The position numbers and the translations under genes are program-made. This document shows positions 35,654 through 48,325 of a DNA stretch of 64,000 bases, one piece after another. Source of the stretch: Rutpela maculata (lineage: Eukaryota > Arthropoda > Insecta > Coleoptera > Cerambycidae); assembly GCA_936432065.2 (NCBI GenBank), contig OW386293.2:110058427-110122426 (forward strand). Direction: 5' to 3'. The notes under the pieces were generated by a model, which saw only the letters and a program-made list of their open reading frames with translations, did not search any database and was not told where the DNA came from. Positions within the stretch are counted from its first letter, which is position 1, and the number at the start of each line of letters is the position of its first letter.

Positions 35654-36542
35654 ATCGAAATCATTTCCATCGAATGGTGTAAAAAAGTAAAAAAAAAATA
35701 CAAAAATACGTATGTTTTTTGGATAACATTATTCATATACCTTACTTATGACGTTTCACAATCAATGTCAGTTTTTTATAACCTATATGATAATAAAAAA
35801 TCTAAATTCCAAAAAGGACTGATTCACACCACTCATAATTAGTAAAAACTGGATTATTTTATTTTTCAAGTGTACGGGATTTCATTGCACAGAAGTGTAC
35901 ATACCTACCAAAGCTGTTTATGTGCTATTGATTATCTAAAAATTATAGTCTCTCTAATATGGTTTAAAATCCTTGAAACCATGCACATATATGTACATTA
36001 AATGAAATATTTTATATTCTATAGCTAATTTACCCATGAAAATAGTGGGGTTATGTATGATTTCACTAAATTTTAGCAACAAGTTATTAAAAAACCGATC
36101 CGCGACAATCTAATATTCATTTAAAAAGTATCAAAAGCCTAAAAATAATTTATTTTACAATGTGTCTATTTATTAAAATGAGAATATAAAAGCGGCGACA
36201 TACTAAAATTATAAATTAACATGATAATAAATTATGAACAATGTTAATTAAAATAAACATATTATAACCACAATTAATGTGGAATTATGTTCGATAAATA
36301 TTTTATTCGTATGCCTTTCTCAGCTCTATGAAATAAAATTAGCGCCAGAAAGATTTATGACTTCCACTAATCGGTTGAAAATTTTCAAATCAGCATAATA
36401 TCAAACATTGTTAATATTTAAAATAGTTTTATAAATATGATATTTATTTTGCAGACACCTTAAAAAAATGATAAATCGAATTTATAAATAAACGAAATTC
36501 ATATATGAGTATTTAAAAAATGCCATAGTCAACTGTAGTTTG
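35654..36542. other. Intergenic, no gene recognised
   Basis: AT-rich, with no domain or repeat recognised. Confidence 0.4.
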
Positions 36543-36790
36543 GTGATAATAATAATAACATATTACAGGCAACAAGACCCCCTTTATCCTTAAAGACTTG
36601 AAGTAATTTTGTGCGGGAAGGGCTACATATTTCGAAACAAAGGACATACATTCTGTATAAGAGTATACTGGAATTATGCCTCGGTCGAGAATCGATCCCG
36701 GGACCTCAGGACGACGGTCAAGGTTCTTTGACAATCGACCAAGCTGTTGTGCTTATCCTGAAGAAACATTGGAACTTTAGTATCACACAG
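36543..36790 (-). mobile_element. tRNA-derived SINE with (ATT)n tail
   Basis: On the minus strand, an A-box-like AGCTTGGTCGATTG (36755) and a B-box-like GGATCGATTCTCG (36698) are followed by CCGAGGCATAA, a non-tRNA body and a TTATTATTATTATC tail at 36543-36559. The head resembles the SINE at 48326 (shared CGATTCTCGxCCGxGGCA and TATACTC). Not a functional tRNA, because no acceptor stem forms. Confidence 0.7.
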
Positions 36791-39700
36791 GATCACAGGA
36801 AACCCTCAATATTTACATCATCTGTAGATAGATGAGATGACTGTAAGTTGGAATCTTCGTTACTTAATAGTTCTACAATATTTTGCTCCACATGGCCTCT
36901 GTTTTTTAGTTTCCTGGTAGGTAATATCAATTTATTCAAGGTTTTTATTTGGATTTACTGAATTTACTAAATGGTTTCTTCAAATTCTTGTTAGGAATTC
37001 TTCCATCTAATCCTGGAAGTCCGAATTGGTTCAGTGGAATTAGTGACAAGTGGATGGGAAGAAACGAAACTAATCCATGGTAGGGTGACCAGATATTTGC
37101 AGTTTGAATGCTGTACTGCTGTACACTTGGATTGTGGAGTGAAGTGGGGCCCTTTTTGTAAGCCAATCGTTCTGTCGCGAAATGCGAAATATACATGTAT
37201 GATGAGTTATTTATAGTGGCGGCATTGCAAAGAGGGGATGGGAGATGAAGGATCCGTAGACGGTCCATCATCCTTTTTTCTTTTGAAAACGATTCCAAAT
37301 CAGGAACCGCAACGTCGATACCTCAACGATCTCAAACGCAGCTCAACCAGTGAATCTAGTAATTTTCATACTGACAGTTTCGGAAATCTCCCGAAACATT
37401 TCATTTGCCTCTACGGAAGGAAATTCATACTCTGACTAAATCGCATTGTACACTCCTCCTTAAAACCAGATTCCTATGTGACGCTATATACATTCCAGAA
37501 AACCTGTCGCGATCACCAAGTTATTCCTATCTTTCTCTCCACAGCTCAATCATTGCTTCAAGTCTCCTTCTGTCTCAAGAATTTGAGTCAGGGCAAAAAT
37601 ACGTTTTGGTGGGTCCGACGCCGCGACGGCCAAGATACTTATATTCAATATTATAGAAAAGGTAATTATCTACAAATTTTTTTTTTTGAAAATTATCAAT
37701 TAATGAACGTTGTAAAACAGGCTGCAGAAGATGCTAACAAATTATTCAACATACAACTTTGCCGTCATTGGTAAAGAAATAGATCTTTTGGTTTTATTTG
37801 CAGGATTAGTAAGATCGACCCCGAATGTTTATCTTCGAAAACCAGGTAAACGGAAAATTGACAAAAAACTGTACTTTCAGTATTGAGAAGCAGCAGGTAA
37901 GAGCCCATAAAATTAGTATTTAATATATACAAGAGAAGTTGTTAAGTTCTCAAAAAAAATGTTGGCATCAGCCACCCCCATTACCACTCCCACCCCATTA
38001 TTAAAGGGGATGAAAAAAATTGTGATTTAGTGTGTGTACAAGAACCAGATACCTCAAAATATTTTTTTACTTCATCCACCCCCACTATCACCCCCACCCC
38101 ACTATCGATGTGGTGCATCGTTTTATGGGTTTTTGGGGTAGAGGATTTCAAATATTATATTATTAAAGTTGCATAAACAATTATTTCCACATACAAAATT
38201 TTTTCGTTGTGAGTGACTTGGATAGAAAATCTGGATGTGGAAGTAGGGATTTCTTGGGCAGCGGTTTTTTTTAACAATATCGATTAGTATATAGTCATTT
38301 AAATTTTAAGAAGAAGTCTTACGGTTTGTAATTGAACAGAAATCTTGTGAAATATTATGTTATACCATCATACCATACAGTGATATCTATTTTGTATATT
38401 TACCGTATCTATTTACTTATGTACTGTTTATCCCTTTGTAATTATTTTCTTGGTAAATAAACATTTATATTATTATATTATATGTATATTTTACTACTGT
38501 ACATTTTATAGGTCAGAACCCATTGAAACTGAAGAAAAAAATTTGAAGGGAATTGTAGAGAATTATCCCCTGTGTAATATTGAATGTACTTGGCCATACC
38601 CAAGTAGTAGATTGTGGACTATGAAGTTTTCACAGCTAAATTTTGTCTGCGAAAACATTATAGAGATAACCGGCGTTTAGCTGTAATTTTGATTTGGAAT
38701 TTCAAAACGTTTTATTCCAAATATTTTTACTGCTATAACATTGCCGTAACATAATTAAACAATCAAACCGCTGCAATTGCTATTTAGATTTCTGGTCAGC
38801 TGCAATATGGCTTCTAGAGCTCTTGCAATAGCTCAATAGCAGTCGGAACAACTGGTAGTGACTCTTGATTATACCGTGTATTTTAAAGCTAAAAAATGCG
38901 GTTTCACGGCTAAACTATATTTTCCACATTTTTGGCTGGGGATTGGCATTTACAGCTGCATTTAACAGCCAATTTACTGTCTACTATTATGTTAATTAAC
39001 GATCATATTTCCTATAAACGACGAGAACTGAGACGGGCAGCCATTTTCAACATTTTTTTTTTTATATTTATTATCATTTACTTTAATTTTTGTAATAAAA
39101 AAAGTACTATAAATTCTCTAGTGGGCACATCGTTAAGAAGTTAGCAATTTTAAACAATTTTCTGGTGAAATACATGAAAAATTATAATTCTGAGGAGATT
39201 AATAGTTTTGTAAAAATAAAAAATACCTGAAGCCCTTCGAACATAAGAAGTATCACATACACATTTAACGAAATGTGCATAAAAGGCATTGATTTTTTAT
39301 AAGTACATGTACAATAAGGTATATGGAACCACTTTCATTTAGTATTCAATAATGTCTATTAAAGGTAATGGGCTTGTTACCGATAATTTCTTTTCGTTAC
39401 TTTTTTATGGTATTCAATAGAATTAGATCATCTAGATAAGCTGTTAAAATTTCAGCTTCATAGGTATATCCAATCCTTAGATATTCAATGTTAAAGATTG
39501 GGTTTCAGTACAAAGCTCTTCGCCGATTCGTGACATCATTTTGCATAAACAAAAATTGAAAAAGTACATTGTTTCTGTCATAACTTCTTTGTTTTTTATG
39601 CAAAATCATTTGAAAGCCTAATTAATAGTCTTTCATTTTGTTCTCACCGCTTTAGACTTAAGTGCCATAGTTTCTGAGATATTTAACATTTAAACTAAAT

Positions 39701-40540
39701 ACTTCGTCTTATAGACGTTCGGACGCTACCTTTATACTTCCAGATCTCCGAAACCATTAATTCTACAGAAATTAAAAAAAAAATTTAGTAGCTTTCTTGT
39801 CTCTAGCATGTTTTCGCTCAATGTACTACGTTTCGAGTTATTTGACGAATATTTTTTGAACTACTTACCTTTTTTAAGCTAAAAATCTCAATTTTCAAGT
39901 CGTTATAACTTAAAGACTATCAATTTTTGTGAAAAGTTGCAGAGAACTTTTTCTTCTTAAAATTCCATTTTATTTCACCTCCAGTGTTTTTAATTATTAA
40001 ATCTCGTCTGTCGCCTGATCAGCATCTACAAAGTGACATCACGCGAAGCTCCGCCCCGTTTTCGCGCGGTCCAACTTTGGTAATTCATTTAAGGGCTTAA
40101 ACGTCCGAATAAAAACGTGAATATTTGGAAATTACCTTAAAAAGTGTTCTACTTTCGATATCTTAAATAATAAAACAAAATGTTGAACAGGCCTATTGCA
40201 CAGCCAAATGGTTTTGCATATGCAGTTCCAGAAATATACAGCTCAAAGCTCAATCTGGTTCTTCCACCAGCCAAATGACTACAGCTGTAGCAACATTTTC
40301 AAAGCAAGAAAATGCCAGTTGTTGTTGCCGCAATGTTGGCGCAGTTTTATTACAGCTTCTCGTTCTACTTGGGTAGGATCAACCAGAATGGAGATATTGC
40401 GAAAAATACTGAAAAACAGGAAATTGATCAGAACCCTCACCCGCGTGACTCCTATATTTGATGTAATCCCAAACAACTTAACAACTTAATAACTAGACCA
40501 TTTTTGTACGGTTTTTAGAATCCCCTGGCAGAGTTTAGCC
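36791..40540. other. Intergenic, no supported gene
   Basis: Several overlapping frames at 36945-37774 and 38450-38680 have no recognisable domain. TAGGGTGACCAGATAT at 37081 resembles a hAT terminus without a visible partner. Two diverged CCACCCCCA-rich repeats lie near 37970-38005 and 38075-38103. Confidence 0.4.
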
Positions 40541-40544
40541 ATAG

Positions 40545-40690
40545 CTATTCCACCACTCAATCAGGATACACGCACATGCAGACAATAACACAACAACCAT
40601 TCCCTGCGACATTACCACCTTCCTCAGCTGAGACCCGAACTCAGGAGAGGGAGATGACAGCAATTAGCTACTAGTGTTGTCTCACTTAAT
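40545..40690 (-). mobile_element. Possible tRNA-derived SINE fragment
   Basis: The minus strand has TAGCTAATTGCTG (A-box-like) about 30 bases before GAGTTCGGGTCTCA (B-box-like). The body then reads GCTGAGGAAGGTGG and GTCGCAGGGAATGG. Spacing fits a pol III promoter, but no tail was identified. Confidence 0.4.
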
Positions 40691-40818
40691 CACGTTTAAC
40701 CTACAGCTACTGTCTCAGTAGCGCATTAGAAACGCCATCAAACATCCATACCCCACCCAGGTTGGGTTGAATAGATTATACTAGCATTTATTGTTCTGAA
40801 TACTTTAATATCAATACT

Positions 40819-41346
40819 AGTGGCTTCTGTGAGTCGGAAAAAACCTCGGAAAGTGTTACTGATTTATAGTTTAAGGAAACTATGTCTCCCCCCCGTTTTC
40901 GAGGATGCTGAACACGATGGCGGCGGTTTAAACTCTTTCCGAGTTAACCCCATCCCCCAAACGGCCAAAAACCACCCTCGAAAGAGGTGAAACTTCAGCA
41001 TCCTCGAAAACGGGGGGTGACGCAGGTTTATTCGGTATGAGACGGCGTATCCGCGGTAACCCGTTTGGGAGTGGTTTTTGGCCATTTGGGGATGGGGTTA
41101 AATCGAAAAGAGTTTAAACCACCGCCATCGTGTTCAGAATCCTCGAAAACGGGGGGTGACGCAGGTTTAGTCGGTATGAGATGGCGTATCCGCCATCCCT
41201 CTTTCGGGGGTGGTTTTTGGCCGTTTGGGGGGTGGGGTTAACTCGAAAAGAGTTTAAACCGTCGCCATCGTGTTCAGCATCCTCTAAAACGGGGGGGGGG
41301 GACATAGTCTCCTTAAGCTATAAATTAGTCGACTCACAGAAGCCAC
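40819..41346. mobile_element. MITE with internal GC-rich repeats in (-)(+)(+) order
   Basis: AGTGGCTTCTGTGAG (40819) is the inverse of CTCACAGAAGCCACT (41332-41346). Pairing continues through ATTTATAG and AAGGAAACTATGTC. The interior holds three copies of a roughly 140-bp unit (CGAAAACGGGGGGTGACGC, TGGTTTTTGGCC, GAGTTTAAACC, CATCGTGTTCAG): one inverted at 40880-41000, then two direct at 41009 and 41147. Much more GC-rich than its surroundings. The minus-strand frames are repeat shadows. Confidence 0.88.
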
Positions 41347-42649
41347 TCTATACGTGATGTAGTAATTTTCTTATGATTAAAAAAGTTCATTTTAATTGGC
41401 ATGTATTTTTATATCCTATTGAAGAAAGTTCTAAATTCCATCATTTTACAAATATAATTCAGAAGCGTGTGCTACTAGATCATAATAAACCAAGACCCTT
41501 GGAAATTCCTCTCCTGTCGAATAAAAGTCTTGCAATAAAACTTCTGGCAATATTCAGTTGTTAAATTCATTCCGCAGATGTTAAATTACCGTTGAAAAAT
41601 CAACAGGTACATACCTACTGATTTCATTAAATTAATCCTCCCATTATATGTAAAGGTTGAAAATTAGAATCAGTCATTCAATTACATCTTTAGAATCGAT
41701 GAATAATGTATACGATTGTATTATAGTGATTTAATCGATCTGCATCTCTAATGGCTTGTCTATCAGTTGTTCTCAACCTTGGGTGGTAGGTAGATAAATT
41801 TAAATAAATAGTTTTCGATTTAGATATTGTTTTTTTATTGGGTATTTCGCCAAAGGTCACACGCTGAATATATTGTTATAGAAATGTTGAAAGTGATTTC
41901 AAGGCGGTGCCAGTGCACAATTACAAGACCCATTTCAATAATCTTGATGCTAGATATGAAAACAGTTTGTTATTGATATTGACACTGATATTAAATTTTA
42001 AAATGATATAATAGGGTGATTCACGTAAAACTACATAGACCAATAAAAACCTAATAAGTATTATCATTTATTTTAATCAATTTCCAGGCCAGGTCTTACA
42101 TGTTTATTTACAATACGTATGTATTTAAGAATTATAAGAAAAGAAAAGGAATAACGAAAATATGGATGCATAAGGTCTGAAAATTAAATAAAATGGAAGT
42201 ACCTCCGTAGTAACAAGCACTAAAGGACATAGGTCCGTATGTTGTATTTATTTTAAATTCAATGCTTGCATTTGAATATGATGGCTTTTAAAAATACTTC
42301 GAAAAATTTACAGTTTTCGTTAAATTTGTTCTTAAACTGAACATTTAGTTGGACACTTTAAATGGGGGAAAGTTAGGTAACACAAATTTGACTACTTATT
42401 TCTGTCCTTTTTGGAAGCAATTTGACTAATTGGAGAAATCACATACAGAGGCAACTTTTTAGATGAACCACATCAGCCACATTTTTAAGACCTGGCCTGG
42501 AAATTGATTAAAATGATGGTACTTATTAAACCTAGGCACGAGGTATGTAGATATTATTTTTTTTAACTAAATGTGTGTATTAATAAATATTAGTATATAT
42601 TAAAATATTCCATTTTGCCAAACTTTTCATTTGACTTGAAAATTAATCA
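41347..42649. other. Intergenic with a MITE-like inverted pair
   Basis: TAATAAGTATTATCATT..CCAGGCCAGGTCTTA (42053-42099) is mirrored at 42486-42529 (about 43-47 bp arms, about 390-bp loop). No gene recognised. Confidence 0.7.
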
Positions 42650-42653
42650 TTAA

Positions 42654-43053
42654 AACGTTGACTGCCATCTCGGTCTACATGACCGAGGTTTTTATTGTCT
42701 ACGAGGCCAACTCGGTTCATAGACAGAGTATTTATATTTGCCCTGTGGGCCGACTCAGTCTATAAGACCGAGTCATGTTTTTGGGATCTCTGGATCTTCT
42801 GGATCTTTTCGGGATCTCGGAATCTCCTAGCGACTCGGTCCAGCACACTTCTATCGTTATAAATAGACCGAGATGGTGTAGTAAAGGACCGAGACCTTTT
42901 CTGACGTTTTTTTGGCAGTTTTTTTTTCAAAACATTGTGTGTCAATTCATAGTGTATTAGCCGATGATATTCATGGCTTGGGGGATAATTTATTTGGTTA
43001 AACCGTTGGCGCCTTATGAGAAATTTGTCTTAACCCGTATGGCAGTCAACGTG
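42654..43053. mobile_element. piggyBac-type MITE (400 bp, TTAA target)
   Basis: TTAA flanks both ends (42650-42653 and 43054-43057). TIRs are AACGTTGACTGCCAT and, inverted, CACGTTGACTGCCAT. TTAA duplication is diagnostic of piggyBac. The left half carries repeated CTCGGTC/GACCGAG motifs that form hairpins, for example at 42669-42687 and 42752-42774, with more single copies to 42896. Short GGATC repeats lie at 42784-42816. No transposase. Confidence 0.93.
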
Positions 43054-43057
43054 TTAA

Positions 43058-45274
43058 TAAAAAACTTATTGAGAGTGTGACAAAAATTTCAAATACTCAG
43101 GTTTTACTACCTATTTGTGTCCTATACAAATTTCATATCAAGTTTTAGATAAATCATATACAGAGTGAACTATCGTATACGAAGCAATCCAACAAATTTT
43201 TTTGAAACCGTCTCTGGGTTTTTTAAATTTTGGATATGTATGATGGTTGTTAGGCAACAGTGTACATTGTTGTAAAAAATAAGGCAAATCGGATTAACCG
43301 TTAAAATGTTATGACCAAAACAATGTTTGGACAAAATTCATAAATCACTCTGTATGATAGTAAAGAAAGGGAACAAACACTTTTTAATGGTCACTTGGTG
43401 TTCGTCTTAGGTGTCTCTACTTACGGTAGAAGTATGTACAGTTCCTCATGACTCACCCGTATACTGCTGGCCAATTGAAACGGACCAAGCAAACGTTTAG
43501 GTTGAATTTAACTCCACATTTTTTGAGAACGAGAATAGATATGCGGTTTTCAGGATTTAAGTAATAATTTATTTGTGAAACGCCAAGTTTTGCCCGATTC
43601 TTTTATTTTGAAATACGTTACTTTCTACAAGGTGTGAAAAAAAAGGTGTGGTTTTTTTACCAAACTTTATAATTTCCGAGTTTCCACAAAAATTATTTTA
43701 CATTTTTTTATGCGCATTTTTTTTAGTCACTAGTTTATGGGGAAAAATAATTTCTCAAATTTTTGATATCTCTCTTATTTTATGAGATACCGATTTTTTT
43801 CTGAAAACTTGTCATTTTGCCCATTTTTTGCCGTTAAGCCTTATTGGGTTTCGTAAGAGCAGATCGTTGTAGGAAATAGGCTTCTTGCACAAAATATAAT
43901 TTTAGCATTTTTAGAATCTTTACTTAATACGAAACTCAGTGTGTAAAGGAATTTCTCTTATTTTTTTCTTTTACAGAAGGTATTCAACATTAAAGTTTGA
44001 ATAAATCCGTTAGGCCCGCAAACAACGCTTGACGTCATGCATCAGGAGAGGTCACAGCGCTAGCGAACATTTTAACTTAATTCCATTCATGGACGTTGCC
44101 CTTGTAACAGCTTGATAATGGAGCGAAATAGACCATAAAAATCTCTCCGTTCTCGAGGAAATAAATCAGCGTAGAACCAGACCAGACCTTGTAGTTTTTA
44201 TAAAGTGGACAATTCTACATAAGAATGGCTCTTTACGATATTTTTTTGTGGTACAGATATTTGTTATTTCGAAAAAACTTGAGAAATTGATTGATTATAA
44301 AAATCGTGTTTTTTAACATTTACACTGCCATATCTTCAAATCTAATTGAGCTATCGATCTGAATTTTAAGTACACAAATAAGCGCTTCCAATGGCTTTTT
44401 TGTTTCTATCGATAATTGTTTATTATTTTCTTTAAACAACAATGAACTTACTATTCGACTATTACTTCGCTAAAAATGTACTCATATTCTGACTAAGCGA
44501 CAATTTTTTTTATTTTTGGAAATTTTCATATATATTTAGCGAGGCAATTGAAACCGAGATACAGGAGAAGTTTTTGAAAAAAAAATTTTTCATCTAGGAG
44601 TTTTTTTTTGAAAATTTTTGGGACGCAGTAGCGTATGGCATATATCCGGCAGGCGTACGGTGTAAAGTATCCGATTGACCTTTGAAATAACCTTTTTCAG
44701 TCGTGTTTAAAACAATTCATACCCTTTTAAATATGGTTTACTTAAATATATACTAAACTCCGCCAGGACTTAAATATCAATAAAGGCGATTTATTAATTT
44801 AATATCACAGACCCAATACAACTAAATAATTTTAGGAAATAACCGCAAACTGTGCAACTATATGTCCGAATATTATTATAGTACCTTATGACGGCTCCTC
44901 TAAAATAATAATAATAAGTACATTTTGTGTATTTTCAGTTCATGGTGACCAGAGGCGAATCCAAAACCGATATTCTTTTACAAATTGGTGAACCTTTTTA
45001 GATAAAAAATGAATAAAAAACGGTGGTATTTCATTGTCTGTCTATCTGTCTGTCTGTCCCAGTCATTTATTTCTGCAATGGTTAAAGATATTAAGTTTAA
45101 AATTTGGCACACATGTAAAAAACCTGTAGATAAAAAATATTAAATATTTTTTCATGAGGACTATTATTATTTACAATGTTAACAAAAAAAAGAACCAAAC
45201 TTTGCATTATTAGTGGATTAGTAAAAGTAAAAAGGGTATTAGAAAAGAAGATATTTATTTTAAACAATATTAAT
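43058..45274. other. Intergenic, no gene recognised
   Basis: AT-rich, with (GTCT)n-like repeats at 45036-45058. Short runs such as ATACAGAGTGAAC (43155) resemble the CAGGGTG-type ends seen elsewhere but have no assigned element. Confidence 0.4.
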
Positions 45275-45857
45275 TACCATTCGAACGAAAATCTAGTGGG
45301 TCCTCCTCGAACATTCGACACCTCCTGACACCGCAGTGGTATACTGCTCACCAAAATATTAATGAGGTCTTGGGGTATGTTTTCGCACTCCTCTTGTATT
45401 GCCACAGCAAGTTCCTCCAAAGTTTGAGGCGAATTATGTTCAAATCAGGAGATTCTGGAGGCAAGTATAATTGGTTTAATTGTTCGCCTCAAAAAATTGT
45501 AAATAAAACCGGCCCTGTGTGGTCTTACATTGTCATCGACCAAGAGAAAATCCAGCCCAAAGTTTTCCGCGAATGTCAATGCGGCATTAATTAAAATTTC
45601 ATTCCGATAAATTTCCGCGTTTACAATTTCATTTGAAATAAAGAGTTCTGTCTTCCCTCAATCGGTTATTCCCCCACCTCCAAACGCTTCCTGGAGAATC
45701 ATATTTTCTTCCCCTTATCACTCTCCAGGTTGCCTCCAAACAAGAACCCTACCATCCGAATGGATCAGGTTAAATCTTGTTTCATCGCAGAACATACAGT
45801 GCATCCATTTTTCATTCCTTCACCCCAAATGGTCTTCTGCTCACTCGTTAAGTTGAG

Positions 45858-46267
45858 CAGGCCCGTCGAGAGAGGGGGACAGCCGGTACAAATTACCGGA
45901 GCCCGAGCGCAGCCAAGGGGCCCCTGGCTGTGTGAAAAAATTGCCATCTCTAGTATGTTAAAAAAAGATCAACTTTTTTTGGATTTCTCCCCCCCCCCCG
46001 CACATCAAACATTTTTTTTTATTTCTCCTCCCCGCTCATCAAATTTTTTTTTTACTTCAAAGTGTACCGATGTTGGCTGGATCGTCTGTTGACCTCTCAA
46101 GTGTCTGTTTCGAGGAACAGATGAATTCCCATGGTCTTCGGTACACTGTAAACAACATCGCTATAGAGATAAATTGTATAGCTGCTCTTAAAAAATATAT
46201 ATTTAAAAATATGGGGACCCGACGAAATCTCTTGTACTGAGCCCCACTTTGGCTCTCGACGGCCCTG
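45858..46267. mobile_element. hAT MITE (410 bp) inside the Tc1 remnant
   Basis: The TSD AAGTTGAG lies at 45850-45857 and 46268-46275. Ends are CAGGCCCGTCGAGAG and, reverse-complemented, CAGGGCCGTCGAGAG. C- and T-rich tracts lie inside. No coding capacity; overlapping frames are spurious. Confidence 0.93.
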
Positions 46268-46520
46268 AAGTTGAGTTTGGTGCTGCCGTAAAAGAAGCGT
46301 GCATTTTGCACGTCTTCTTGCTCTAAAATAATCCTTGTATAAGTGGAAATCAAATTAATATTAATATGATTAACAAGTAATTGATTCATTAGTTAATGTA
46401 CCTTAGGTTATTATGGTTTAGCCTCCTCCTAACAGTTCTGTTAGAAACCACCATGCTTGTGTTCAGAATCCGTCTGCGGCGAGTTTCTCTTACCAGATTT
46501 CGTTCTGCTCGAACTGGTAT

Positions 46521-46655
46521 TATAATAATAATAGTAATACTTTATTAATCCAGTTGATCACATAACATGATAAGTCAACACTTTGCAAAGTAAAAATATA
46601 AAATTACAAGAAATTAATTAATTTTCCTCCTTGCACTGCCCCCATGAAAATAATC
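46521..46655 (-). mobile_element. LINE 3' tail fragment
   Basis: On the minus strand, non-coding sequence ends TTAATAAAGTATTACTATTA and then (ATT)n. This fits a 5'-truncated LINE 3' end inserted into the Tc1 remnant. No TSD seen. Confidence 0.5.
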
Positions 46656-46690
46656 AGTTTCGTTCGTTGCGGCACAACGTTGCTTCAATC

Positions 46691-47513
46691 TAGGGATTGC
46701 AATTTACCCGAAATTTTAATAACCGGTAAATCGGTAAATAAAAATGTAAATAACCGGTTAAACGGTATTTACCGGTAATTTTTAGAATTAATGATTACGA
46801 TGGCGAAAATGGCAATTGTCTTTTTCCATGTACAAAATTATCTAAGTTTAACAAAGAACATTTTTATATACGTATAATTAATATAATGAACAAACAAAAG
46901 GCTTTTTAAAAAATTTAAATAAATAATGATTCTGTAAATAACAAAAATATCAACTTAAATAACAAAAATTACAAACATAAACTCAAACTACTGAATACCT
47001 ATTCTAAAAATACAATATTTTTTTAAAATAGCCCGTTAAAAGGGTTAGTTTTTCAAAGCTGTATCTGTTAGTCGTCTGACATTTGTGCATAGAATAACAA
47101 CAGCAGAAGATGCCCTTCCCCTATCGATATTGGCAGGTCGATAAATTATTAAGAATTGGTAATAACATAATTCCAAATGTTTTCTACGGATATTTGCGGC
47201 ATTGAAATATTCAATTTCCTGTCGCAAGATATTGTCAATGTCTCTCTTACTTGTATTTCTTAGGGCTTGGTGTTTTTGTTTTACTTTTTATAATATTATT
47301 TATTTATTGTTAAAAGTGCTCAGTGTTGGGACAATCACTCTGTATTTAGTGAATACTAGTCACTGACATAAATAGAAACGTTGAATACGTGACATATCGT
47401 AAGTTCAGAATTTACCAAAATAACCGGTAAAAAATGAAAATGAGCGGTAATTATCGTCATGTGTTTTTTGTCCTGTTAACCGGTTAACCGGCTAACCGGT
47501 ATTGCAATCCCTA
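46691..47513. mobile_element. hAT element (823 bp) inside the Tc1 remnant
   Basis: Ends are TAGGGATTGCAAT and its inverse ATTGCAATCCCTA. Flanks CTTCAATC (46683-46690) and CTTCAGTC (47514-47521) are an 8-bp TSD with one mismatch. Subterminal AACCGGTTA/TAACCGG motifs are dense on both sides. Joining the flanks restores continuity of the Tc1 N-terminal coding region, which supports the boundaries. No transposase inside. Confidence 0.92.
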
Positions 47514-47655
47514 CTTCAGTCGAGTTATTGTACTCTTGCCAACGTTAAAAATATTTGTTACAGCCTGGACCATCATCATTAACAAGTCGTAAACTTTGGT
47601 TTCAGGGTTATTGGAGTGTGTAATTTTTTTTGTAACACCCTGTATATAGGGATAC

Positions 47656-48060
47656 AAAATCAATGAGTCCTTGGTCTGCAAATATAATTATTTTTTCTGT
47701 TTTTCCTAATTTGAAAGAACTCTATTATGTGTACGGTCTAACAATTTTCTTTCTTAGATTTTCCTGATTTTTAGTTCCTTACTTGTATTTTTTTGTAACT
47801 TTAGTATTTGACATAATTGTTAGTTAATACAACGTAAGATGGTTTAAAATTCAAATAAATAAATAAGTAGCTTCCGAAATTAAATAACTACGGAAAATTG
47901 GTAAGTGATTACGATTTTTTTTCTAATCCCATTTACTCTGACCTTAAATTGCTTTGTCCTTCAGAAACGGAAACTTTAATAAGATTTTTTATATTCGCTA
48001 TCAACCATACAACAATTACAGTCCATTGTAATTTTACTTTAAAAGTATCTTGATCTAGTC
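47656..48060. other. Intergenic, no gene recognised
   Basis: AT-rich. An AAATAAATAAATAAG run near 47855-47868 could be a retroposon tail. Confidence 0.35.
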
Positions 48061-48325
48061 ATATACAGGATGAGTCGGTAATGTGTGGACGGTTAATATC
48101 TTCACAACCGTTTGAAATTAAAAAAAATGTCTCAAACAAAAAGGTGGGAGATCAAGAGTGGCATCTAAAATTACTTTAAAATCTTTAAAATCGCGGAGTG
48201 GTCGTACGCGAATACTGGGATTTTTTAAATGGAAAACGCAATACTTTTCTATCCAGGTATATATTATTTTTGGGCTTATCCTGTGGCGTTGTCACGTTAT
48301 TCTACTTTTTTCGAAAAATAAATGG

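Larger units (their letters stand above)
45275..47655 (-). pseudogene. Tc1-like transposon, decayed and multiply interrupted
   Basis: Minus-strand Tc1 transposase blocks appear in order. The N-terminal HTH region reads AVTNIFNVGKSTITRLKQRC (47570-47525). VVSNRTVRRR lies near 46440. CDETRFNLIHSDGRVLVWRQ (first catalytic Asp) is near 45790-45735, and LDFLLVDDNVRPHRA (second Asp) near 45560-45515. The C-terminus is ELAVAIQEECENIPQDLINI plus RCQEVSNVRGGPTRF (45420-45280). The terminus TACAGGGTGTTACAAA lies at about 47645-47630. Stops, frameshifts and three nested insertions inactivate it. Confidence 0.85.

Noticed and set aside
37081..37100. TAGGGTGACCAGATAT, a hAT-like terminus
   Set aside because: No matching inverted end or target duplication found nearby.
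36945..37774. Cluster of overlapping frames on both strands, possible exons
   Set aside because: Slightly GC-richer, but no domain, no consistent frame and no convincing splice pair.
38511..38680. Possible exon after a TTTTATAG acceptor-like site
   Set aside because: The translation has no recognisable domain and no partner exon was found.
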